Assembly (NCBI GenBank): GCA_947381965.1
Contig: CANCXX010000010.1
Location: 1 to 64,000 of the forward strand
DNA length: 64,000 nt
Direction of reading: 5' to 3'
From: an uncultured bacterium
GTDB lineage: Bacteria > Bacillota > Clostridia > Lachnospirales > Lachnospiraceae
A model generated the notes under the pieces. It worked only from the letters and a program-made list of their open reading frames with translations, did not search any database and was not told the DNA's origin. Both the position numbers and the translations under genes were made by a program. Below, in pieces: positions 26,230 to 34,426 of the stretch; positions within the stretch are counted from its first letter, which is position 1, and every line of letters starts with the position of its first letter.

Positions 26230-27318
26230 TTAATTATTTGCTGCATCCTGATACTTCATGTAATTATATACCATCATGGCAATCTTAAAAGTAAGCGCGT
26301 CGTCAAAGGTGCGCACATCAAGCCCTGTGCTTTTTTGAAGCTTTTCCACCCTGTATACAAGTGTATTCCGATGAACAAAAAGCTGGCGGGAAGTTTCTGA
26401 CACATTAAGGTTATTCTCAAAGAATTTACTTACAGTAGTTACAATTTCCTCATCAAAATCGCCAGGATCATTATCGCCAAAAATCTCCTCAATAAAAATT
26501 CTGCACAAATTTGCGGGAAGCTGGTAAATAAGACGTCCTATTCCAAGACTGCCATAAGAATTTACCTTCTTTTCCACATAAAAAATCTTTCCCACATCAA
26601 GCGCCATCATCGCTTCCTTGTATGACTTGGAAACGTCTTTAAGCTCCTGCACCACTGTCCCATAGGCCACTCTGACATTCATCATGGCTTCTGTGCTCAT
26701 CATATCTACAATTGTCTGCGCTGTCTGTTCAATTTCCTGGTTTCCATCTGCTGTGTTCAGCGCCTTTATCAGTATCACATTGCTCTCATCCACCGCTGTG
26801 ATAAAGTCCCCTGACTGTGCTGAAAACATTCCCCTAAGCAGCTCTGCAGCGGTGCCATCCTTCTCAGTTCTTGTTTCAATAATAAAAACCACCCTTGGTA
26901 CCATTACTTCAATATGCAGCTTCTTTGCACGGTTATATACATCCACCAGCAAAAGATTGTCCATTAAAAGATTCTGGAAAAAATTATTCCGGTCAAAACG
27001 TTCCTTATAAGCCGTTATCAATTGCTGCAGCTGACTTACCGCAATCTTTCCAATCAAATACGCCTCATCATTGCTGCCCCTTGCCACAAGAATGTAAACC
27101 AGTTCATTTTCATCCATTATTTTTAACAGATGATCCCTCCCTATCACCTGACTGTCTGCCGGAGAATCCGCAAAGCCAGTAATAAGCCCTGTAGAAATAT
27201 CACTACAGTCAAATGTGGAGGTAACTACAGCTCCGTCCAGGCCAAACACAGCCAGGTTTACCCTTGTAATCATCCGAAGCTCTTCAATACAATTTGCTAT
27301 AACCTGCGTAGATATCAT
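26230..27318 (-). CDS. CdaR/PucR family transcriptional regulator
   Basis: 362 residues from ATG at 27318 (AAAGGA 9 nt upstream). An N-terminal sugar-diacid-recognition domain (about 1-135, ISTQVIANCIEELRMITRVN), a central GGDEF-like CdaR domain (about 150-280) and a C-terminal PucR-type helix-turn-helix with NNLNVSETSRQLFVHRNTLV (about 305-324). In the family this type activates glycerate, glucarate or related catabolic genes, but no such genes are adjacent. It lies before the sugar ABC ATPase gene in the direction of transcription's origin, separated by a repeat and a terminator, so regulation of that gene is not implied. Confidence 0.85.
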   Translation of the reverse strand: MISTQVIANCIEELRMITRVNLAVFGLDGAVVTSTFDCSDISTGLITGFADSPADSQVIGRDHLLKIMDENELVYILVARGSNDEAYLIGKIAVSQLQQLITAYKERFDRNNFFQNLLMDNLLLVDVYNRAKKLHIEVMVPRVVFIIETRTEKDGTAAELLRGMFSAQSGDFITAVDESNVILIKALNTADGNQEIEQTAQTIVDMMSTEAMMNVRVAYGTVVQELKDVSKSYKEAMMALDVGKIFYVEKKVNSYGSLGIGRLIYQLPANLCRIFIEEIFGDNDPGDFDEEIVTTVSKFFENNLNVSETSRQLFVHRNTLVYRVEKLQKSTGLDVRTFDDALTFKIAMMVYNYMKYQDAANN

Positions 27319-27450
27319 ATCTTCACGTCCTTTCTTAGAATTGTAAATAAATAACTTCACATTTGATAATTACTAGTCAAACAGCAAAATTATTTATTTA
27401 CAATTCCCTATACTGTACAGTATACCAGAACTATTCAAATTTTGGCAACA

Positions 27451-27580
27451 GTCAAAAACCCCACGACAAGCTAATGGGGCATCAAACTTGCAACGCAGCA
27501 AAACCGCAGGATATTTGACCCTCCCGGCATTTGTCAATTGGACGCTTTGCATCCGCCTGACTCATTGCTTGCAGGAATAA
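27451..27580 (+). repeat. Dispersed intergenic repeat, copy 2
   Basis: About 130 bp aligning with 2782-2910 end to end in the same orientation, more diverged in the hairpin part (GTCAAAAACCCCACGACAAG here). It begins after the CdaR gene's upstream region and ends at the terminator of the ABC ATPase gene. No coding capacity of its own. Confidence 0.8.
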
Positions 27581-27607
27581 AAAAGGGATGTCTACGACAT
27601 CCCTTTT
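27577..27607 (-). terminator. Terminator of the sugar ABC ATPase gene
   Basis: AAAAGGGATGTC (27581-27592) pairs with GACATCCCTTTT (27596-27607); on the minus strand it ends in a T run. It lies 11 nt after the stop codon. Confidence 0.85.
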
Positions 27608-27617
27608 ACATATAATA

Positions 27618-28727
27618 CTAGTTGGTAATAGTCTGTTCTGTTTCCTTGTCAAATACATGAATCTTCTCAACATCAAAAGCAAACTTAACTGAGTCGCCAG
27701 GTCTTGAAGGTGTACGGGAGTCAACTCTTGCTGTGAGCGGGAACTCAGCCAGATCAAAGTATAAGTAAACTTCTGCACCCAGCAATTCATAAACTCTGAT
27801 AGTAGATTCAAATACACATTTGGATGATGCAACAAATTCTTCTGAATCGTATACATCTTCAGGACGAATACCAAATGTAACTTTCTTTCCTGAATATCCG
27901 CCAGCAATTAACTTCTTGGATTTAGCAGGAGGAAGAGGAATGCTCTTGCCAGCAATCTTAAGGAATGCTGTGTCGCCGCTTACTTCTACTACTGCATCAA
28001 GGAAGTTCATCTGAGGTGATCCCATAAATCCTGCTACGAACAGGTTCGCAGGTTTCTGGTACAGGTTCTGAGGTGTATCTACCTGCTGAACAACACCGTC
28101 CTTCATAACAACGATTCTGTCACCCAGGGTCATAGCCTCTGTCTGGTCATGTGTTACATAAATGATGGTAGTTCCCAATCTCTGATGAAGTTTGGAAATC
28201 TCAACACGCATCTGTACACGAAGTTTAGCATCCAAGTTTGAAAGAGGTTCGTCCATCAGGAACACCTTAGGATTACGAACGATAGCACGGCCCATAGCAA
28301 CACGCTGTCTCTGACCACCGGACAAAGCCTTAGGTTTACGATCAAGAAGAGCTGTCAGGTCAAGAATCTTAGCTGCTTCTTTAACCATCTTATCAATTTC
28401 ATCTTTCGGAACTTTTCTCAGTTTAAGACCAAAAGCCATATTGTCATATACAGACATATGAGGATACAGAGCATAGTTCTGGAATACCATTGCAATATCC
28501 CTGTCCTTAGGTTCTACATCGTTAACCACTCTGTCACCAATTTTTAATTCACCGGAAGAAATGTCTTCCAGACCTGCAACCATACGTAATGTGGTGGACT
28601 TACCACATCCTGAAGGTCCTACGAAGATAATAAACTCCTGATCCTTAATCTCAAGATTGAAGTTTTTAACTGCCTCAAACCCATTGGGATATACTTTGCA
28701 GATATTCTTTAAAGATAAACTTGCCAT
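27618..28727 (-). CDS. Sugar ABC transporter ATP-binding protein, UgpC/MsmX type
   Basis: 369 residues. Complete ABC motifs: Walker A GPSGCGKST (about 38-46), Q loop VFQNYALYPHMSV, signature LSGGQRQRV (about 134), Walker B FLMDEPLSNLDAKL, switch His in YVTHDQTEAM; then a TOBE regulatory domain. Proteins of this group energise many different CUT1 importers in Firmicutes. The gene stands alone, and the fructan importer at 14740-18322 lacks an ATPase, so a shared role is likely (inference). AAGGAGG precedes the ATG. Confidence 0.95.
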   Translation of the reverse strand: MASLSLKNICKVYPNGFEAVKNFNLEIKDQEFIIFVGPSGCGKSTTLRMVAGLEDISSGELKIGDRVVNDVEPKDRDIAMVFQNYALYPHMSVYDNMAFGLKLRKVPKDEIDKMVKEAAKILDLTALLDRKPKALSGGQRQRVAMGRAIVRNPKVFLMDEPLSNLDAKLRVQMRVEISKLHQRLGTTIIYVTHDQTEAMTLGDRIVVMKDGVVQQVDTPQNLYQKPANLFVAGFMGSPQMNFLDAVVEVSGDTAFLKIAGKSIPLPPAKSKKLIAGGYSGKKVTFGIRPEDVYDSEEFVASSKCVFESTIRVYELLGAEVYLYFDLAEFPLTARVDSRTPSRPGDSVKFAFDVEKIHVFDKETEQTITN

Positions 28728-28927
28728 TTTTGTTAGCCTCCTTAAAATATTTAATCAACCAAGTCTGAAATAAGTATACATGAGTTTCCTGCTCTTGCCT
28801 ATACTATTATTCCACAAATATTTTATCCTCCATTGTTGAAAATGCTTATAAGTATAAACAATTTCAATCGCACCCGACAACTTGACCAACAAAAGCAGTG
28901 ATTCAATAGACACTTTACACAAAATTA

Positions 28928-29665
28928 TTATTCTGTTTTCTCAATTTCCGTCACCTGAACTGCCTCTGCGATTTCTTTTTCTTCCCCTTCCGCTGTCTCC
29001 GCTTCTTCTTCCATAACAATTGACCATTCCTCGTCACTTGTTATCTGCGTCTCTTCCGGCTCAAACCGTTTAAAGGTTTTGTTATAGAGACGTGCGGATA
29101 AATAGGCAGGCGCCGAAATTCCCAGACAGAAAATAATGGGAAAAATTTGGAAAAAGAATGCTGCAAGTACAAGGGGCAGCACCCAGACAACCATCATCAG
29201 AACTGTTTTGGGGAAGCTTAATATACCCATAAAAAGAGAATTTTTAAAGGTATTTTTAATTGTATTGTCAAACTTTGCCAACACAGGAAATAAGTGCATA
29301 ATGGTAAAAAGTCCAATAATCGCCACAGACATCAGGGCAATTTTAAGCCAGGCAGGGAACTTAAGCGTTGAATACGTAAAAATAAATATATCTCCCGCAA
29401 TAATTGCAATTCCCACCAAAAGAATAATCCAGATAATCGTTGCCTGTTTAAAATTCTCTTTAAAGGATTTAAAAAAGGCCCTTGTAATATAGCATTCTTC
29501 GTCTCTGACCATTTTTAACGCCACATAATTCAGCGCTGTCATAGAAGCCCCTATCGTTATAATAGGTATACAACAGATCATCGCTAAAAAATTAAGTAAA
29601 ATCAAGTCCGCTACCTTCGTTAAAAAATTGAACAAAGGACTTTCAATGCTAAAAAATCTTCCCAT
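28928..29665 (-). CDS. DUF624 (YesL-like) membrane protein
   Basis: 245 residues. The N-terminus reads RFFSIESPLFNFLTKVADLI, the usual DUF624 opening, with five or so membrane helices (about 15-40, 75-100, 108-128, 150-175, 178-195) and an acidic C-terminal tail of about 45 residues (Glu-rich). YesL-type proteins are often encoded with LplB/LplC-type sugar importers; role unknown. It follows the HD-domain gene by 36 nt on the same strand and may be cotranscribed with it. Confidence 0.85.
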   Translation of the reverse strand: MGRFFSIESPLFNFLTKVADLILLNFLAMICCIPIITIGASMTALNYVALKMVRDEECYITRAFFKSFKENFKQATIIWIILLVGIAIIAGDIFIFTYSTLKFPAWLKIALMSVAIIGLFTIMHLFPVLAKFDNTIKNTFKNSLFMGILSFPKTVLMMVVWVLPLVLAAFFFQIFPIIFCLGISAPAYLSARLYNKTFKRFEPEETQITSDEEWSIVMEEEAETAEGEEKEIAEAVQVTEIEKTE

Positions 29666-29701
29666 ATTTTCCTCTTCCTTTTCTTATGTTGCCACTTTTC
29701 C

Positions 29702-30955
29702 TTATTGTGCTTTCAGTTTATCGGAAACCTTTTTGAATTGCTGGTTCAGTCTGCGGTATGTAACCATTGTTTCTTCGGCGCGCAGCTTTACCCGCTGCAT
29801 AATGTCATCATAGTTGTCAAACAATGTCTTGGCAATATTCTTGTTATACTTTCCGTTGGAAGCCTCTTCCTGTATTATATCCAGCATTTCCGACTCCTTA
29901 AACGCTGACCGGTAAGACCTTCTGCCCAAAAGAGCCGTAACAGAATCCGCAAGCTGCAGGATCTGCTGTTTCTGGTTCATCTGCATTTCCCTAAGCCCTC
30001 TCGGATAGCCGCTCCCATCGCTTCTTTCGTGATGGGCAGCAACGATTTCCACTACCTCAGGCGCCATCCTGTTTTGCAGAATCCGTTCAGCCAGATATAC
30101 ATGCTTCTTTACCTTGTCATATTCCTGGGCGGTCAGCGCTCTTGGCGCATCTGTGATTTCCCTTGGCACCGCCATCATTCCGATATCGTGCAAAATGGCT
30201 CCATAGTACAGCTGGTCCCTCTCTAACGGACTCAGTCCTGCCTTTACCCCCAGCATCTCAGCTATACAGGTGCAGATAACAGAATTTACCACTGCTTTTT
30301 CACTCTTAAATCCCTGGCAATACATTAACATTTCCAGATATTTGCGTTTATCCTCATTGGTAAAAATCATATAGCCGATAATATCGTCCAGTTCCTCTTT
30401 GTAATCCCCGCTTTTTACTTTGTTCAGAACATCATGTTCCCGCACCGCCTTCACAAACAAGTCCATGGCCTCTTTGCTGATTGCCGTTCCCACCTGTTTG
30501 TCAAACATGCTGATATCAAACTTCTCTCCCAGTGCAACGGAAAAAATATCAACCCGTTCAGCCAGACTTAAACAGGCAGCAATCTCCCTTTGCTCATAGT
30601 CAAGCAGCTCCAGTTGGGAATAATCTGTATGATGATAAAGAATCACCGTTGCCAGTTCACTTAAAGGCGAAAGGTGCTTAAACACCAGATAGCCATAAGT
30701 TGCATGGGGCATAGGCTCCTTTAATTCATACCGTATCATATCCTTTAAGTTGTCTGTTTTGTAAGCGCCAATATCATGTAACGAAGCCATAAAAACAAAA
30801 TCAGCCAGTTCAAACTTTTCATATACGCCCTTACATTCCAGCATTTTATATAAATAATACGCCACCCTGGAACCGTGATCCATTGCCCTTCGATCAACCA
30901 GCTTCAGCGTATCCCTCATAAACAGAAAAATATCTTTACTGTGTATATATTCCAT
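29702..30955 (-). CDS. Tandem HD / HD-GYP-type phosphohydrolase
   Basis: 417 residues from ATG at 30955 (GGTGGAG upstream). Two HD domains in series. The first (about 30-150) has DHGSRVAYYLYKML and ASLHDIGAYK. The second (about 225-395) has GAILHDIGMMAVP and AAHHERSDGSGYPRGL, the HD-GYP signature associated with cyclic-di-GMP breakdown. The HDxGK position reads HDIGM, so activity is not certain. There is no receiver or sensory domain; the HD halves may bind or hydrolyse a cyclic dinucleotide. Probably cotranscribed with the DUF624 gene. Confidence 0.85.
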   Translation of the reverse strand: MEYIHSKDIFLFMRDTLKLVDRRAMDHGSRVAYYLYKMLECKGVYEKFELADFVFMASLHDIGAYKTDNLKDMIRYELKEPMPHATYGYLVFKHLSPLSELATVILYHHTDYSQLELLDYEQREIAACLSLAERVDIFSVALGEKFDISMFDKQVGTAISKEAMDLFVKAVREHDVLNKVKSGDYKEELDDIIGYMIFTNEDKRKYLEMLMYCQGFKSEKAVVNSVICTCIAEMLGVKAGLSPLERDQLYYGAILHDIGMMAVPREITDAPRALTAQEYDKVKKHVYLAERILQNRMAPEVVEIVAAHHERSDGSGYPRGLREMQMNQKQQILQLADSVTALLGRRSYRSAFKESEMLDIIQEEASNGKYNKNIAKTLFDNYDDIMQRVKLRAEETMVTYRRLNQQFKKVSDKLKAQ

Positions 30956-31027
30956 AAGCTCCACCTGCATTCAATAAAAACATTACCTTACGCCCTGATT
31001 TTTCTCCTTCATGCCGCCTGGACACCG

Positions 31028-31519
31028 TCAGCCGTTCCCTTCCGGAAACTCATACGCCATGGGAGTATATATTATCCCATCCTGCTTCTTTTCCGGTCCC
31101 AAGTCCCGGAAGCCGATCTGATGGTAAAACGCAACCCCATAAGGAGACGCATTCACCGTCAGACGGTGTTTTCCCAGTTCGCCCTTTACATAGCTGGCCA
31201 TTTTCATAATAAGGGCTCTTCCGATGCCATGCCTGTGATAATTCTTATCCACAAAAAGAAGGGAGATGTGCACTTCGTTCCGCAGAGTGATCATCCCCAC
31301 CATCCTGCCATGGTCATAAGCTGTCATCATCTGATAGACCCCCATAAGGAACATCCGCTTGAGGCCGGAATCTGTTATAAAATCCTCAAAGCTCCTGACC
31401 CCCTCCATTGTATAGATATCCCCTTCAAACTCTAAAAAAGTTTTCCAAGCCAGCCCCATGGCTTCTTCCCATTCATCCTGGGCGGCAAAACGTATCTCAT
31501 AAGGTAATTCTTCATCCAT
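31028..31519 (-). CDS. GNAT family N-acetyltransferase
   Basis: 163 residues. The acetyl-CoA loop reads NYHRHGIGRALIMKM (about 95-109), preceded by the beta-4 strand VHISLLFVDK and followed by LTVNASPYGVAFYHQIGF, all standard for GNAT enzymes. GAAGGGAT lies 7 nt before the ATG. Substrate unknown. 72 nt before the HD gene's start on the same strand. Confidence 0.88.
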   Translation of the reverse strand: MDEELPYEIRFAAQDEWEEAMGLAWKTFLEFEGDIYTMEGVRSFEDFITDSGLKRMFLMGVYQMMTAYDHGRMVGMITLRNEVHISLLFVDKNYHRHGIGRALIMKMASYVKGELGKHRLTVNASPYGVAFYHQIGFRDLGPEKKQDGIIYTPMAYEFPEGNG

Positions 31520-31656
31520 TGCTTTATCCCTTCGAATATCGTTAATACATAATTATAACAGATAAAACACAATTTTACAATTGAGGGGAATTTATAAATA
31601 TTGATTTTTTAACTGTATACCAGTATTATAGCGCAATGTATTTACAGCGTCCAGTA

Positions 31657-32649
31657 TTAAGAAACCATTTCTTTCCCTACCTGGTTAACCAGCGGCAGTC
31701 CGTTTTCCAGCGCATACGCATTCTCCAGCGTAACCTGGGCAATTGCCTGCATTGCCTCCTTTGTAAAAAATCCCATATGAGATGTAACCAGAACATTCGG
31801 AAAAGTCATCAGCCGCGCCAGATTATCGTCTGTAATAATATCGTTTGAGCGGTCCTCATAAAAAACCCCTTCCTCTTCTTCATAAACATCCAGACCAACC
31901 CCTCCGAACCTGCCTTCCAGCATGCCGTCTATCAGAGCGTCCGTATCAATCAGCCCGCCTCTTGAAGTGTTTACCAGATAAACGCCCTTCTTCATTAGGG
32001 CAATGGCTTCTTTATTGATGATATGGCGCGTATCCGAATTTAAAGGGCAGTGAAGTGAAATAACATCAGAATTTTTAAATAATTCCTCCAACGACACATA
32101 CTCCGCTTCCAGTCCCTCAATCGGAAAAGGATCATAGCAAAGGACGTGCATTTGGAAACCGTTTAATATCCGTATCATTGACTGTCCAATTTTTCCTGTT
32201 CCGATAACGCCTGCCGTTTTTTCGTTCAAATCCACTCCCATTAAACCGTTCAAGCTCATGTTAAAATCCCTGGTTCTGTTATAAGCCTTGTGGGTCAGTC
32301 TGTTTACTGTAAGAAGCATGGCCATGGAAAACTCCGCCACTGCTTCCGGCGAATAGCTTGGGACACGCAAAATAATAATTTTATCCTCTGCCGCCTTCAC
32401 ATCCACATTATTAAAACCAGCGCTGCGCAACAAAATAGCCTTAACATTCATTTCATAAAGAATGTCTATCATTTCGGCATTTACATAATCATTTACAAAA
32501 ATACAGATGGCATCGTATCCCTTAGCCATAAACACGGTTTCCCTGTTACAGGAGCTTTCTATAAAATGAATGTCGAAACCATATTCTTTTCCCATTGGTT
32601 CAAACCATACCCTGTCATATGGCTTTGTTCCATAAAATGCAATTTTCAT
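31657..32649 (-). CDS. D-2-hydroxyacid dehydrogenase (D-lactate dehydrogenase type)
   Basis: 330 residues. NAD-binding motif GVIGTGKIGQSM (about 150-161); catalytic Arg in VNTSRGGLID (about 234), Glu in the VYEEEEG segment and His in VTSHMGFFT (about 294). The similarity is to the fermentative LdhA group, which reduces pyruvate to D-lactate with NADH. GGAGG precedes the ATG. Standalone gene. Specificity for pyruvate rather than other 2-keto acids is by family resemblance. Confidence 0.9.
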   Translation of the reverse strand: MKIAFYGTKPYDRVWFEPMGKEYGFDIHFIESSCNRETVFMAKGYDAICIFVNDYVNAEMIDILYEMNVKAILLRSAGFNNVDVKAAEDKIIILRVPSYSPEAVAEFSMAMLLTVNRLTHKAYNRTRDFNMSLNGLMGVDLNEKTAGVIGTGKIGQSMIRILNGFQMHVLCYDPFPIEGLEAEYVSLEELFKNSDVISLHCPLNSDTRHIINKEAIALMKKGVYLVNTSRGGLIDTDALIDGMLEGRFGGVGLDVYEEEEGVFYEDRSNDIITDDNLARLMTFPNVLVTSHMGFFTKEAMQAIAQVTLENAYALENGLPLVNQVGKEMVS

Positions 32650-32775
32650 ATCATATCCTCCATTTCCGCTTTGCCCAAAGATTGGATTAGTGCATTCTCC
32701 CTTAATCTACAATTTGTGCACGTTATAACTATTATTTGCAAGGACATACATATTTTATTCTTTCATCTGACCTGT

Positions 32776-33303
32776 TTATGAAAATAAGTTATCAAAAAAC
32801 CCCTTTACAGAATTTTTCAAATTATTAAAAAAACTGCTTACCGCATTGGAAGCCGCGTCTTTCACAGCCCCAGTTACCACCTCGTCTACATGCTCCACAA
32901 AGCCTGCCCCATACTGCTGGTACAGGCTTTGTGTTTTGTCTATCACATATTCTGCGGAAAACCCCATATCCTCAAGCTTTTCCATTGTATCCACCAGTTT
33001 TTGGGCATCTGTTTTATCAATCTCCACTCCAAACTTTTCTTTTCCTTCGTTAATGGCCGCCAGCAGCCCTTCTTCCGTATAGAGCGCTTCCCCCTGCACC
33101 TTTTGTTTTAGAAACGAAAAAACTTCCTCCGCTGTCTCTTTATCCACATTTTCAAATACTGCCGCCAGCTGCTGTTTTACCTGTCCAATCATATCCGCCG
33201 CTTCCTTGTCGACGCCTTCTGTTTCCTTTGCATATCCTGCTGACGGACAAAGCAGGATTACTGCGCAAAGTACAGATAACCATACTAAAATTTTTCTCTT
33301 CAT
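32776..33303 (-). CDS. Secreted DUF1002-like small helical protein
   Basis: 175 residues. A clear signal peptide (KRKILVWLSVLCAVILLCPS, cleavage near GYA-KE, about 25) precedes an acidic, mostly helical domain. The segment DKTDAQKLVDTMEKLEDMGF recalls DUF1002 proteins of Clostridia, but I cannot confirm this. The C-terminus (AASNAVSSFFNNLKNSVKGF) is amphipathic and may touch membrane. Function unknown. It follows the alpha/beta hydrolase gene by 12 nt, suggesting cotranscription. Confidence 0.6.
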   Translation of the reverse strand: MKRKILVWLSVLCAVILLCPSAGYAKETEGVDKEAADMIGQVKQQLAAVFENVDKETAEEVFSFLKQKVQGEALYTEEGLLAAINEGKEKFGVEIDKTDAQKLVDTMEKLEDMGFSAEYVIDKTQSLYQQYGAGFVEHVDEVVTGAVKDAASNAVSSFFNNLKNSVKGFFDNLFS

Positions 33304-33314
33304 CTTTATACCCC

Positions 33315-34259
33315 TTACAGCTGATACTCTTTTACCCTTTCCATAATCCAGGGGTAAATATCATCATACACCTGATACTTATTTTTTTCATTGAGCAGCT
33401 CATGTCTGCCGCCGGGATAAAGCTTTATGGTAATCCGTTCCATACCCACTCCTGCAAAATCCTCATAAGCCTTTTTGACTCCCTCTCCATAATTGCCTAC
33501 AGGGTCCATATCTCCTGCAATAAAATGCACAGGAAGGCTGTGGGGCATCGCTCTTAGATTTTCCTTCTGATTCAGACGGTCAATCAATGTAAACAGTGTT
33601 GAAAATCCATTAACAGTAAAGGTAAATCCGCACAGTTCATCCTGTATATAAGCATCCACTACACTTTCTTGTGTGCACAGCCAGTCAAAAGGCGTCCGGG
33701 CATTTGGTATCCTTTTGTTATAGGAACCGAACGCCATTTTATCTATCATTACCGCTTTATGCTTTTGTCCAAGAAAAACCCCCTGCACTGCCGCCACCAG
33801 CCGGCTTATTTTTACCAGCGCAGCAGGCTGAGAACCAGTGCCGCATACAATTGCCCCCTGAATTCCCGTCCCATACCTAAAAAGATAATTCCGCAGAATG
33901 AAAGACCCCATACTGTGTCCCAATATCACATAGGGTACACCTGGATATTCCTCCTGAGTCATCTTCTTCAGACGATGCACATCCCTGACCACCACAGTAG
34001 CCGGATCCTGTTCGCAAAAAAACCCATACGTTCCTTCCCCGCCAACGCTTTTTCCATGCCCCAAATGGTCGTCGCCAGTCACCAGCACCCCTTTTTCTCC
34101 CATATACCGGGCCAGTGCTTCATATCGTTCAATATACTCCGCCATACCATGGATTATCTGAAGAATACAGACCACTTTTCCTTCCGGGACCCATCTGATG
34201 GCATGGATTTTTGATTTCCCATCTCTGGACTCAAATGTAAACTCTTGTTTTTTTACCAT
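33315..34259 (-). CDS. Alpha/beta hydrolase, monoacylglycerol lipase / lysophospholipase type
   Basis: 314 residues from ATG at 34259 (GGGAGG 6 nt upstream); a longer frame reaches 34385 without a ribosome site. The fold start is HAIRWVPEGKVVCILQIIHG; the nucleophile elbow is GHSMGS (about 107-112), Asp is in HFIAGDMDPVG (about 250) and His in YPGGRHELLNE (about 283). Such Ser hydrolases cleave monoacylglycerols or lysophospholipids in the cytoplasm. Followed by the secreted small protein gene. Confidence 0.88.
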   Translation of the reverse strand: MVKKQEFTFESRDGKSKIHAIRWVPEGKVVCILQIIHGMAEYIERYEALARYMGEKGVLVTGDDHLGHGKSVGGEGTYGFFCEQDPATVVVRDVHRLKKMTQEEYPGVPYVILGHSMGSFILRNYLFRYGTGIQGAIVCGTGSQPAALVKISRLVAAVQGVFLGQKHKAVMIDKMAFGSYNKRIPNARTPFDWLCTQESVVDAYIQDELCGFTFTVNGFSTLFTLIDRLNQKENLRAMPHSLPVHFIAGDMDPVGNYGEGVKKAYEDFAGVGMERITIKLYPGGRHELLNEKNKYQVYDDIYPWIMERVKEYQL

Positions 34260-34426
34260 AGTAACCTCCCATTTTATCCCCTGTACCTGCCATTTACCAT
34301 ACAGGATAAAAATTCCGGCACAAATGCTTGGCCGGTAATTTTTATTTTTATAGCAGACAGCATAATTTTGTCTGTTGCCTGCCATAAATATCCTGTGTGT
34401 ATTTATACAATTTTACAGCAGGCACA

